Of a DNA stretch of 64,000 nt, positions 50,127 to 61,800 are shown piece after piece. The first letter of the stretch is position 1, and the number at the start of each line of letters is the position of its first letter. The DNA comes from Poronia punctata. Lineage: Eukaryota; Ascomycota; Sordariomycetes; Xylariales; Xylariaceae. The notes under the pieces were generated by a model that ran no database searches, was not told where the DNA came from, and saw only the letters and a list, made by a program, of their open reading frames with translations. Both the position numbers and the translations under genes were made by a program. The DNA is taken from positions 14,345 through 78,344 of the forward strand of contig MU401471.1 of NCBI GenBank assembly GCA_022579005.1, written 5' to 3'.

Positions 50127-51374
50127 TCGACACAGACGATCCGAACGATTAAGAAAGAAGAAGTACTATATACCCTACCTTACGCATGGAATGGCACAGA
50201 GGAGAGGAGGGGCGATATAGCTAAAAGACGATGCGATGATGATTCGCGACGAAGACGGATAGCCCGTCGAACGAAACAAAATACCAACAAACTCCCCCCC
50301 TCCATCCATCATACCCCGCCTCGCGACGGCATCCGCGCTTTCCTTTTCATTTAATTACTTACTCTATGGTTGCGGCGTTGGCGGTCACTGCTGTGTTTCA
50401 GCGCATTTTTTCATCTTCGGGGATACTTGTCAGGGAGAAGACGGGACTAGGGCAGGCGACCAGCACTGTTTTACTTGATAGGGGTTATTGTGCCACGTTA
50501 TTTCTTTGTGGCGATTTATCGTATGCTGTGCTCTGCAATACGCATAAGGAACGAATATATCTAATCTCCAGGGGCCTGCAGTACTCACCGAGTTACAGAT
50601 GAGACATCATCTCGTGAAAGTTCAGATGGCGGGGTAATGAATAGTCTGATAGTAAAACTATATATAATCTATACAGACCCAAACTACATCCTTTGCGGCT
50701 TTCAACGCCTGTCCATAGGGGGAGAAGATGCGTTGTCTCTCAATAACCTACAAGATAATCATCACCTCCGTTGACTTCATTTTTTTCGAAAGTCCACCGT
50801 TCTAGAGCGTAACTGACGGTCTATATCTTATAAATTATTCCTTGGAAAAAGGGGACCCTACAATGTCTACTAAATAGTAAATTGGAGTAACTTGAGATCA
50901 ATCATCTTGTTTGCTTGGATCATTTGTATGAGTTCATAATTTAGTTCATTAGTAACAATAATAGATCTATAGCTTCTACTTCAACCACAGGGCTTAGTCT
51001 ACTTTTCGGCGAGACTTCTCCCGAGTTCCCCCTTGCTCATGTATTACGTACCAGAAAATAAGCTTCAAGCCTTCTTCCGTCTTTTCGTCCGAGCACTAAT
51101 TATTTATATACAGAACCTCTAGCCAAACCGATATTTTGGCTGATTCATTCATCAAGTAATGGTCAGTTCCAATTAGCGCGTCCATCTTAGTCTGTACTAA
51201 CGATGGAGGTAGACGCCCTGGAACCGTTTTTTTAGGACCCAATGCAGATAGTTTCTGCGACGCCAATCCAGCGGCGACCAATGGGTTTTGGGTTTGGCCC
51301 TAGTATGTCGAATGGTTTTTCTTCCTCGCCTTCGAATTAATATTTAGTCCCAAGTGTTGGGTTCTAGCCGTCAT
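50127..51374. other. Convergent intergenic region
   Basis: About 1.25 kb between the ends of the small membrane protein gene and ERG3. It is AT-rich and should hold both 3' untranslated regions. No gene was found. Confidence 0.5.
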
Positions 51375-52466
51375 TTATTTCGTCTTCTTGTCATCGCCTG
51401 GCGCGTCGTATTCGCGATCATCTACGCCCTCGACGATAGTGGCCATGTGTTCCATCTCCTTGACCTGCTGCCTCCACTGCTCCTGCGACAGCTTCTTCTC
51501 CTTGTCGAATAGATCCTCGTCAGGCTGGCGGTAGGAACCTCCCAGGCGGTCCCAGAGGGTTGTATATTGGCCGTAATTGTAGTTGAAGTACAAGTGGTGC
51601 ATGGTGTGGCAAGCAGCACCGTTGATGATCGGGCTGTTAGCGACGTACTCGCCGTCGTGGATCATGATGGTCCAGAAGTTGACGAAGACGAAAAGAGCTA
51701 CCGACGCATACTTGTTCAGGGGGAACAAGATCGGGTAAAGGTGGTAAGGGAACGATTGCGAAAATCCGTCGATGGGGTGGAAGGCGTGCGAGGCGAACGG
51801 CGTAGGCATAATCCACTTGTGGTGAGGCTTGTGGAGGTGCTTATAAATCAGGGGGTGGTGTAAACCGCGGTGAATCAGGTAGACAAGCGCGTCGGTGAAG
51901 ACGAGGAAGCATGGGAACTGCAAGAACTCGTACCACAAACCCGGGCCATCAGCTGGCGTGTCGTACAGCTTTGTGTATCCGCGAACTTCGAGGAGCCAGA
52001 AGACAGTCGTGAGGAGGGCCATTCCAGGGAATGATGCAATCGATTGCTTGATCTCCATGGATATTTGGTTCTTCAGATACTTGGGATGGGACTTGGTGCT
52101 CTTGTCAAAGACGAGCCAGTAGGATAAGGAGGCGAAGACGAAATATAGAAGACATCCGAATATCCTGTTTTCGTGTTAGCAAATGCAGTCCTCGTTTATT
52201 GTAGCGCAACTGGGGAGGTCATACACGGTGATTGTCCATAATGATATAGCCTGGCGGAAGATGTTATCTCTATCCCAGGCGCTCATATATGCAAATTGAC
52301 TCGGCTCGAAGCTGATGTATGTTGAGGCAGGATTGTACTGCCATGAAGACGGTGTTGTTGTGTTGTGAACTTCGAAATAATCCGAAACTTTCGGTCTCGC
52401 AGGATGCGCCTGGGCAAAAACATAGTCCGCCAGGTAGGTATCCCAGATCTCGAGAACGACGTCCAT
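51375..52466 (-). CDS. ERG3: Sterol C5-desaturase (delta7-sterol 5-desaturase, ERG3)
   Basis: Two exons on the minus strand, 52466-52225 and 52164-51375, giving 343 aa. The ATG at 52,466 ([12 protein letters not shown]) is the first in frame. The protein belongs to the fatty acid hydroxylase/sterol desaturase family. The di-iron histidine clusters are intact: HRGLHH (about 179-184), HKPHH (about 192-196) and HTMHH (about 267-271), with an accessory SHAFHP. Several hydrophobic helices flank them, so it is an ER membrane protein. It introduces the C5-C6 double bond in episterol during ergosterol synthesis using oxygen and cytochrome b5 electrons. Loss of this enzyme in fungi is a known route to azole tolerance. 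The C-terminus is charged and ends in lysines. Confidence 0.94.
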
Positions 52467-53953
52467 GGTTGGCAAGATGTCGTCGCGTTAAAAGTGAAAG
52501 TGAGGTATAAACAGGTAGAACACAAATCGCAACAGCAACGCGAAGACAACACAGAGCTGTTTGACTCCCCGGACTCGTTCAGGAGAGATAAAAGTTCGAG
52601 CCAAGGGGGAGATTATCAGTAGCTTGGCCAGGACCAGAAGGGGATATGGGCTAGTCTAATAGCAATTCGAAAGGGGTGGGGTGGCGCAAATTTCGTTTTT
52701 AATAGGTGGAGCTATACAGCCAGACAGAGACAGCGTGCTTCCGTGTTGGGTAGAATCCTAGGTAAAATGGAATTCGCAGACGTGCGTGCAGGTACCTCTT
52801 CTATAATCGAGGCGGGTATTAAACAGCCCGCGACACCAGATGCTGGAAAGCCAACCTTGCAAAATATGAAGCAAAAAGTTAACAGGACAAGATGTGGCGC
52901 TCTGTGATGTAACAAGGCAGTGCAATTAACTGGGGAATTTAAATCCCGAAGAAAAATGGCAAGAGCAAACGATGGAAAGGAACCTTTTTGTTGCTCTACA
53001 GAATACAATCTGTGAATAATAAAAGAACAAGGGTAGCATGGGATAGTGGGGCATAGAAGGCGGGACCCCTGAAAGACCGTTTGTATATCGACGCTACGAA
53101 TACGATTAAGGCACCTACTCGTAGTCTTGGTTACACGGAGAGACCCTCCCAAAGCAAATGCAGGTACTTAGTTGTAGTGGACCCGAGCTGCCGAGCCTGA
53201 ACAATAGCGATTGGTCTATCAAGCTCCATGGCACTTATTCAGGGAATACCTACTTTTAGTATCGAGAACTATCCAGTACCTTTGCAAAAGCCGAACGTGG
53301 ATTCCGAACTAGAGAAATACTCTTCTATTTGGATTTTTAAATGGGGTGGTTGATTCTCCTGTATTATCCGTGTAGCGGCTTGGAAGTTGTCTGATGACAG
53401 TGAAGCTACAAAGACTGGGGCAGCGTGGGCAGCTAACTAACGGCAGCCAGCGTGCCGGACTATGAAGTGGCGCAAACAGATCGATCAGTATTAGGCAGTT
53501 CCGGTATCAATTGGCGTTTCCTATTGGCTCCGATCCCTTGTCACACCACTTTTCCTACTGACCGTGGCCCTATTACTCGACCCGTGGTTTCCTTATTTCC
53601 CATACACACTAGTTAAATCGACGGTCAAGTGACCTTTAAGGCTGTAAAGCGTTTTCGTATTCGTATCCGAGCCATCAATAGTACCCACGCATTCCCAATC
53701 GATCGGACGTGACGCTCGGAGATAAGTTTGGCAAATACCTACGAGTAACATGGACGAGACCACGCGCCTCTGCCACGCTTTGAGACGACGCCGATGGCTT
53801 GGGCCTTATCTTCGATCCCATATTACTCGCATAACTTTAACAATTACTTGATACATACGTATGATACGCCACCAGGTAAGATGGTATGTTCCATGCCGCC
53901 TACCCACACATCACATGTTAATAAGCGTCCCATCATACTATTCCCGAGCTACC
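52467..53953. other. Intergenic region
   Basis: About 1.5 kb upstream of ERG3 and downstream of the UstYa-like gene. A 146-codon frame on the minus strand (52,712-53,152) has no family features. The ERG3 promoter should lie here. Confidence 0.5.
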
Positions 53954-54910
53954 TTAATGATCAGGTTCCTCTGGACCTTGGGGTACCGTATGATCCACGG
54001 CCCATTGTCGTATGCTCTCAAAGTTCCTGCAAACGCGCGGTGTGCTATAGTCCGGCCACGGATCTCCGCCTCCGAAAGGATAGTTGAAGCTAAAGACGCC
54101 GACGTCCCCCTGACACATGACAAACTGTCTAAGCGCGTCGATGCAATGGTCGAGGTGTCCTCGCAAGTCCTCCGGCGCCGCCGAGGTATCCCCGCCTAAA
54201 GGGGCATAATAGTCTCTATGGACATTCTGTCGCAGCAGGTTGAGGCAATGCAGCTGGTGAAAGACCTCGATGGCCACCCGAAACCCCGGTTTGCCGTCGC
54301 GCGGGTCGGTAATATTCAGAGAGATGTCCGGATCGAGGCCCAGCTTAACCATTTCTTCGCGCGATATCATCGTATCACCGACTAATGTTCAGGTCAGATG
54401 GAATTTGGCCCCCTTACGAATTTATGAGAACTAGTGGTGTGGCCGGCCAATACGTACTTGCTGAGATATAATCCCATCTCGCGTCTACATCGTCCCCTAT
54501 CCCAATGAAAGGTCCTTTGGCCACCGGTGGTAGGTCGAAATGCTGCGTCTCATGCTTGACAGCACTCGCCGCCGGTGCTGTGCATAAAATCAGCATTGCG
54601 GATATATATCTCTGGTTAGGCTTGGATACGTACACCATGCAGAATATTTTCTAGTATATTCCCTGTCGGTTATCTTTGCGGACTTTGCGCATAAACCCAG
54701 AGCAAAAAGGAGTAACGACGTCGATAATAGGACCCCATGCGCTAACCATATCCAATGTGCGCTCAACTTGCTGAAAAAAGTGAACTCCCTGCTTCCCCCC
54801 TTCCATGGTAGCTTTTCTTCCTCCATCTTAACACCTTCTCCTTTTTCTAGGAAAGGCTCCTCGTCGAGAGAGATCGATTGGTATGCTTTTGTCATCTTCA
54901 TTACTACCAT
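53954..54910 (-). CDS. UstYa-like (DUF3328) protein
   Basis: Three exons on the minus strand, 54910-54634, 54577-54458 and 54381-53954, giving 274 aa if the first of three close ATGs is used (others at 54,901 and 54,895). An N-terminal polar segment is followed by one transmembrane helix (about 52-73) and then the family's SPA motif after the first splice. The two hallmark motifs are intact: HQLHC at about 174-178 and HLDHC at about 208-212, followed by CQGDV. UstYa-like proteins carry out oxidative cyclisation or related oxidations in fungal ribosomal peptide and other secondary pathways (ustiloxin UstYa, cyclochlorotine). No precursor peptide, methyltransferase, peptidase or synthase lies beside it, so the substrate is unknown. 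Confidence 0.87.
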
Positions 54911-55686
54911 AAACTCCAAGAGCACAACTAATGCGAAGAGAAGCGAAGCGAAAAGTAGGTTGAAGCGTGAGAGACAAAGTCTATTCGTGGGCCAAAACTC
55001 AATATGTCTGTGGGAATGAGAGGCAAGTAACAAGATATCTACTGTGTGGTACACCTATAAGCTAAACGAGTACGAACCTCGAAGGGCTTAAAACCCCCCA
55101 AGTTGTTTTCTCATATGAATCCATCCATTCTGCGCAGCGATGCAATTCTCAGGCGGTAAGGAACATGGACGAGTTTTTGGTGCAATGTAGGTAGATGTGA
55201 CATCAGTGTGTCATGTTGCGCTTTGAGACGTATCAAACCAACGTCAAGCGCTAACATTGCCGATTTGAAACATGGGGGAGTATAACAAACTTTCCCACTT
55301 TCAGGGTCTTGACAGGGGCAGGGGTTACTTGAAACTTGAAGCATGAAATATCACCCGCACTACCTCTGACTCTTCGACACCGGAAAATCAGGTAAATTAT
55401 AATTCATGCTTTCCTAGGCGCAAATCTACCCGAGGGTGCTGAAACCCCCTTTTCAGTCAATGACAACTAGATGAGCAGTATAAAACGTAATGCCTACCTA
55501 GGATACAAAAAATAGTTTACTAAACACACACATCACATACTCACCCCAATCCCTAACTTACAAAACAAGGGTTCACCTACCAATTCACCTAAAAACTGCA
55601 CTTCAAAAAAAAAAAAAAAAGAGAAGTCAATTAACAATACCTCGGGCCATCTAACGCCATGTCGGATGTATTTATGACAGGAATCC
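54911..55686. other. Intergenic region upstream of the UstYa-like gene
   Basis: About 780 bp containing the UstYa-like promoter and a poly-A tract at about 55,605-55,620. The open frames are short and unrecognised. Confidence 0.5.
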
Positions 55687-55691
55687 AAAAA
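55687..55691 (-). terminator. RNA polymerase III terminator of tRNA-Gly
   Basis: A T5 run on the minus strand starts three bases past the tRNA 3' end, the usual pol III stop signal. Confidence 0.8.
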
Positions 55692-55693
55692 GA

Positions 55694-55765
55694 TGCTGTA
55701 ACGGCGAATCGAACGCCGGTCTCAAGCTTGGAAGGCTAGAATGATAACCACTACACTACTACAGC
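55694..55765 (-). tRNA. tRNA-Gly (anticodon UCC)
   Basis: Read on the minus strand, the seven-base acceptor stem pairs GCTGTAG with TTACAGC (one G-U) and is followed by a discriminator A at 55,694. The anticodon loop is CTTCCAA, giving anticodon TCC (glycine, GGA). The anticodon stem has one U-U mismatch (CTAGC with GCTTG). The T arm is perfect: CGGCG, loop TTCGATT, CGCCG, containing the B box GTTCGATTC at 55,706-55,714. The D stem is weak (three pairs) and the variable loop is short (AGAC). There is no intron. The pairing and the downstream T tract support a real gene. Confidence 0.9.
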
Positions 55766-56521
55766 TTTTGATTCGTGACGATTTCGCTGTTAAACTTGTC
55801 ATAATCATGTCGGTGAAATGGTTGGTCGCAGTATGAGTGACGGGTATCATAGGTAATCCAGCATAAGCTTCATTTGAATTGTTGTTTGCCCCGTGTGCGA
55901 GAGCAGACAAGGTCTACGACTTGGGCGTCGCTTCCTCATAAAAAGCGGGAGGGAGTGCTTGAGGGGTTTTTACCAAACTCACTCTATGTAAACACCTTTA
56001 TTCAGGTACGAAGGCGGTCGGAAAAGCAGCAGAGGGAAGACGGGCGTCGGAACGGAATGAATCGCGGATATGATTTAGGAACGACAGTTTAATCCGGGAG
56101 GGCCCAAAGTGTGTACGATAAAACAAGTTGTAAACAAGACGATGGGCGGCGGAGGGCAATGATAGTACCAACTACCAGTTGTTGACAATGGCCTATTTTG
56201 AAACATTTCACGTCTGTTTATTTCCCGTCCAGAGTCATGGCCTAGTATAGCGTCTCTTGTATACACGCCCGAGATATAAACAATCACATGTAATAGGGTG
56301 GTTTTTTTCTGTAGATTAAATCTGATTAAGTATCATATTATTGGCTAAAATCCAGGCCCATATAGTATGCACATTTTCGCCGTTTTAATTTACTTTTCCG
56401 TGTCCTAGAATGATGTCAAATATCCCTTGCGTTCATGCCATTTCTCATATCAGACACATCGTGTTTTGAGCGGGTTTCGATCTACCACAGTAGTGTCGAC
56501 ACCCTACACCCTACTCCGCCC
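55766..56521. other. Intergenic region
   Basis: About 750 bp between the tRNA and the end of the isopropylmalate synthase gene. No supportable gene was seen. Confidence 0.5.
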
Positions 56522-58849
56522 TCACATGCCGTTTGCCTTCTCCTCGAGAATAGAAACAACGCTGGGTTTCTCTTCGCCATTCGTTACAGTAGGCTTCATG
56601 ATAGGGGTGGTGGGCCGGCTTGTGAGGAACTGCAATTCCAGTTAGCAATTATAATCCTCGACGTCTGCTTATAACCTAAAAACTTACGCTGCTTGCCGCG
56701 CTTAGCAGGGCCAGGAGCGAACTGTATACCACGTCTTCGTGAATACCAACGCCCCAAACAGTCTGATTGCTGCCCGTAGGCTTGCACTCGATATACGAGG
56801 CGGCCTTGACACCTCGTCCCTCGCCAATAGCATGCTCCTTGTAGTCATGGACATCAAGGTCGATATTGATTTGCTTAAGCGCGGATGCCATGCTGGAGAT
56901 GGGTCCATTGCCACGGCCGCGTAGTCTGACCTCTTCGCCACCCACGAGAAGGACACCTTCAAATATACGTATCATACTCTTAGTATCCTGGGTTTTACCG
57001 GGGGCGGGCGGCATGGGCGACTGTGACCGGTCAGGGGTGATGTTGTAATCGACAAGGCTAAGGTGAGGATTTTCTTGGGTAAAGTAAGTGGTTTCGAAAA
57101 GCTGAGTGATCTCGCTGGCGAGCAACTCGCGCCCAAGCTCTTCGGCGCGGCGCTGGACAACCTTGGAAAAGGCAACCTGGAGGCCGCGGGGAAGGTCGAG
57201 CTCGAGTTTTGAATGCAGAATGAAGGCAGTGCCTCCCTTTCCGGACTGCGAATTGACACGTATGATGGCCTCGTACGTGCGGCCGATATCTTGTGGGTCC
57301 AGGGGTAGGTAGGGCATGCCGTTCCAGAGGTCCTCGTTGGACAAGCCCTGGCGCTGTCGGTTCTGGAACCCCTTCTTGATTGCGTCTTGATGACTGCCTG
57401 AGAAAGCTGCACATACAAGGCTTCCGCCGTAGGGCGCACGCTGGTGGACAGGGATTTTGGTGCAAGATTCGACCATGTCGATTACCGAGTTCAAATCGGA
57501 GAAATCGATTTGCGGGCTTACACCTTGTGTGTAGAGGTTAAGAGCGAGCGTGACGAGATCGACGTTACCCGTCCTTTCGCCGTTTCTGCCCCAATTATTA
57601 GTCCATGTCCATGCCCCATCCGAGTTTAGGAGATGTACGAACCCGAAAAGACAACCCTCAACACGGTCCGCTCCTGCCATTTGGCCCAATTCTGCTGCGG
57701 CAATACTGCACCCACGATCATTATGGGGATGCTACCAGGAAGCCGTCAGCGTACCCTGGTCCTCTCACAAGCGGTGGAAAAGGTATGACTCACCAGAGAT
57801 ACACACACATCCTTTCTATCGCCGATATTGTTGCAGAAATACTCTATCAAATCTGCGTATACGTTTGGCGTGGACAGTTCGACTGTCGCAGGCAAGTTGA
57901 GGATAATTTGGTCACCAGCTTCCCCATTGGGACCCCACGCAGCTTTCACCGCACGGCATACCTTCAGGGCATACTCCGGGTCCGTATCAGAGAAACACTC
58001 GGGCGAAAATTCGAACTGCCATCGTGTGTCGGCGGCTTCGGGGTTGTCTTTCGTTAGGGACCGTACTAGCTTGGTACATTCTACAGCAAGTGCCAGGGTC
58101 TGCTCTTCCGTGTATCCAAAAACAACTTGTCTGAAGCAAGCACTCGTAGCAAGGTAGATGTGAATGATGGCGTTCTTTGCCCCGCGGACTGACTCTACAG
58201 TTCTGCGGATGAGATCGGGGCGACAAGGCGAAAGGACCTGTAAGAAGACGTCGTCCGGTACGGCTCCGGGGGTCTCGATCAAGCGACGAGTAAAATCAAA
58301 GTCGGTTTGGGACGCAGAGGGGAATGATATCTCTATCTCCTTGTAGCCGAGGTCGCATAGCATCTTGAAGTAGCGCCACTTTTCTTCGCCATTCTATATG
58401 CGGAGTAGTCCGTGTCAGTTTCAGGGAGGAAGGAAAAATGCCGGAAAAAAGGACATCACTGGGCACGTATGCACGAACGAACGTACCATAGGATCGGGAA
58501 GACTCTGGTTGCCATCGCGGAGGCATGAGCTATGGGTATATTAGCATGGGTCAGACGCGCCGATGGGGTAACGCAGGGAAACGTACGACAGCCAGCGAGG
58601 GGCTTTGTCAATGACCTTGTCTGGCCATTGCCGGTTGGGCAAATGTGGTGGCTGGCCGGGTTAGTTGAATGGTGGAAGTGGGTGGCATCGGAGTGCGAAA
58701 CACACCTTGAAGGGCTTGTACTTCTTCCAGGGTTCCTTGAGCCTATAGGGGTCGGACAAAGGTTAGACTCCGTGTGCTACGGCCATAGGACATAAAACAG
58801 ATTGATGTGTTTGCGGATAGCTCGAACACTCGAACACCTACATCGGCAT
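56522..58849 (-). CDS. LEU4: 2-isopropylmalate synthase (LEU4-type)
   Basis: Seven exons on the minus strand: 58849-58842, 58742-58706, 58651-58587, 58529-58487, 58393-57794, 57731-56688 and 56629-56522, giving 634 aa. The first coding exon is only 8 nt. The enzyme condenses acetyl-CoA with 2-ketoisovalerate, the first committed step of leucine synthesis. The catalytic barrel shows LRDGNQSLPDPM, GYKEIEISFPSASQTDFDF, LHPHNDRGCS with the metal-binding His pair, and GNVDLVTLALNLY. The C-terminal part (about 450 onward) has the LeuA regulatory-domain pattern with YKEHAIGEGRGVKAASY, so leucine feedback is expected. The residue just before LRDGNQ is Cys, where relatives usually have Asp. The N-terminus (MPMLKEPWKKYKPFK) is basic and may aid mitochondrial import, though no classic presequence is evident. 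Confidence 0.94.
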
Positions 58850-61800
58850 TTTGGAAGTGGGATGTGGACTGGCGTCTAGAAACAAGCGGGCTGTTTAGGA
58901 TTGTGTGTCTCTATTGACACAGAGTTGAGGGATGGGATAATTATAGTAAGATTCTTATTTGGTTACAACACATATGATCTCGGTACGAATGGGTGTACGA
59001 GTAGATGAGGAGAGGGAAGCATGAATTAAGGAACTAGAAATACATAGTCTAGGGCGTGGCGGGCCAGATCAATTCAGACGGTGTCACATGATCCACTACT
59101 ACGAGTAGTCGGGTCTTCTTTAGCAATTGTATTCCAGCATTGGTTTCATCCCTTTAGAAGCCCACATGTTCAGCTCAATACTTTATCCAAGATGGATTGA
59201 AGACCTCTTGGTCTGGGCCCTCTAGAGGTTAATGTAAAAATATTCGAGTCACAGAAGTGGGGTAGTCTTGCAGTTTGGAAGTTTTGATTCAGTTCAATCA
59301 TGGTTTGGTTCCCCTCCTCATTCGTGGGGTGGCTCAAGTTGCCCCACCAATTTTCTCCAAGTCTCCGAACACGGCGCACCGGACTGGCAGACCGGGGCCC
59401 TTTTCAGAGAGCGGCTGCACGTTGCTAGTACGTGTAGCTGCACGGTCACCTTTGGCTGCATACATTCCTTAGCGGGGTCACACCGGGGGACGGGGCCCGG
59501 GCGCCCTTCCTGTCAACCCAGGGTGTGCAAGGTAATGAATATTGGTTAATACCCAGTCCATCTACCGATGATAGAAGCGATATCATCCGAACCGACCTAT
59601 TTATATTCATAGCCTAGCAATTCATCAGATGCTGTTACCAGATGCAAGTACTCCAATTGTGTAAAGAATTCTTTACCTACTTCTGCACGATATTCACTTG
59701 ACTTACATCAGCCACGTAAGGCACGCTGCTGGCTAAGCGCCTGTACTATAATATATAATACAAAGGACCAGACAAGACTGTGTACATCCATCTGATCTTT
59801 CCTGTATTTCAGCCCTACGTCTCTGAATATGAACTGTGTGGGACCGTGCATTTCACCCCAAGATATCTGCCAAGGTAGCGATATAATCGTACAGTGCCTT
59901 CCCATTTTACACCGAACGGGCCATACTTACCTCAGTATTCAACCCCAGTTGCCTGAGTCATAGGAAGGATAGGATGGTAGGGGCTGTGCGAGTCTTAGAT
60001 CACGCCTTTTCCTTCTCAACAGTTAGAGATTAAAAGTTCTGCTGGCTAGGATCCTGGTTCATTTCAATGTTTGTTTTTGGTACCAAACACTGTATCGTAC
60101 CAGCTTCGGCTACTGAAAAGAAAAGTTGGATGAGCTTAGAAATGTGGTATTGGGTAGCTTAGTAGGTAGTGTCAATAAGATGTTACCTTGGTATCCTTTA
60201 TCTCCTCCCCCCTACTTTTAGTCGACACTGAATGCTGTTGATTCGAGCTTGTGGATATCAATGTCCGATTCCAATACTCACTACAATGTAAAAGGGAATG
60301 CTTCAGTGTCGCTCTATCTAGGTGTTCTGCAAGAGATGGTATAACTCAATATCCTGAAAACGACACTGACCAAGATAATGAGCGCCAATATCTCCATATC
60401 ACAATATTACAAACTGACATCATTTTTACAACATACTATTGACACTATGTGCGGGAGCTACTTAGCTGCTCAAAGGGCTACCCCATCGGACCGGTTGGCG
60501 GGTCCCCTGCAGCCTTCTCGTCGTGACATAGTGCTCCTTTAGCGGCGTGGACATGCAAGGTGGGATGCGCGGTGACAGTTCCCAAAGACTCTAACACGTC
60601 TGCGTATTTTATCTCACGGTTATTTACGGGCTTGCATCTAAGCACGTGGGTAACAGGCTGTAAAGAGGCAATCATATTATCCCTAATAGGATCGGGTTCT
60701 CATGAGGTGATGTATTAGGTACTTGGTGCCTGGGGATGAGATAAGAAGCCGAGCTTGAACTTTCATAATATCCGCATGGGGGAAGCCAATGTTGGCAAAT
60801 TCGGTACATCCGCCAACCAAAGGAACGTGCCGGCTGGAGTCGGCTTACTGGCCCGTAGTCATTTCGCGGGGCATACATTGACCTCTCGACGCCGTTGCAC
60901 TGATAGATGGTCTTGAGAAATGGACTTTCCGCCAAGCAATAGACAAGGATGGGTACTTCATCTTGTTCATCCCTTCGGCGCAATGTATGCATCTTCCTCG
61001 GCAAGACGGCTTTGATGCTCTGGTGCTTTCTGCACATGGAGCACATCGATGACTCCTCATCTTCTTTCAATGGTGGCGGTGACTACCTCTGTTTCAAGGC
61101 TATTTGTACCAACATTGTCAAAGTGCCAATGACAATATCTGTCTGGCAGAGGATAGCCGTCATGGAGATCCGCCTGCCATCATGTCCATTGGCAATGAGA
61201 TGTAGTCCAGGTTAGTAAATAATGGGGCAGGAACCTTGTGCCCGCCGCAATATCGATGGCCCTACGCTAATGGCGTGTGCTCGTAGATGATCCTCTACCT
61301 TAAAAAAACAAAGGCTAATATGTGCAATACTTGCTAGGCTAAAGCCTTGAAAATGATTGATCTTGTGTGATTTAAATGGTCGCTCTGATTTTATACGTAC
61401 GACATGACGTGTATTGTCTGTCCTGTCTTGTTTGGGCAAGTTTATCCTTTGATTGTTTGTTACAAGGAAACCAAAAGCATGTATAAGTCCCAAAGGGGAA
61501 ATGGTTTATCTCCGCCACTGAGGCCGAGATCGGGGTTTTGATATCTGCCAACCGCCAGTAAAACATATCACTATATAAACGGCGAGGGGTTGTAAAGGAC
61601 TTAACCGGTAGGTTGGTAAACACCGAGATAGAGGTAAAGTAAGAAATGGATCGGTACAGTACCTAGACACGTACCTACATACACAGTACTTGTTCAAGAT
61701 AGGTTAATACAGACACCTCACCATGTAGGTAACTTTTTGGTTCAGCCAAAACATTTACCTGTATAAGAAGCACAGGGCGACTAGGGTACAGTAGATGGAT

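Noticed and set aside
60672..61070. 132-codon minus-strand frame with CSMC motif
   Set aside because: Cys spacing does not match a zinc finger and no flanking exon extends it.
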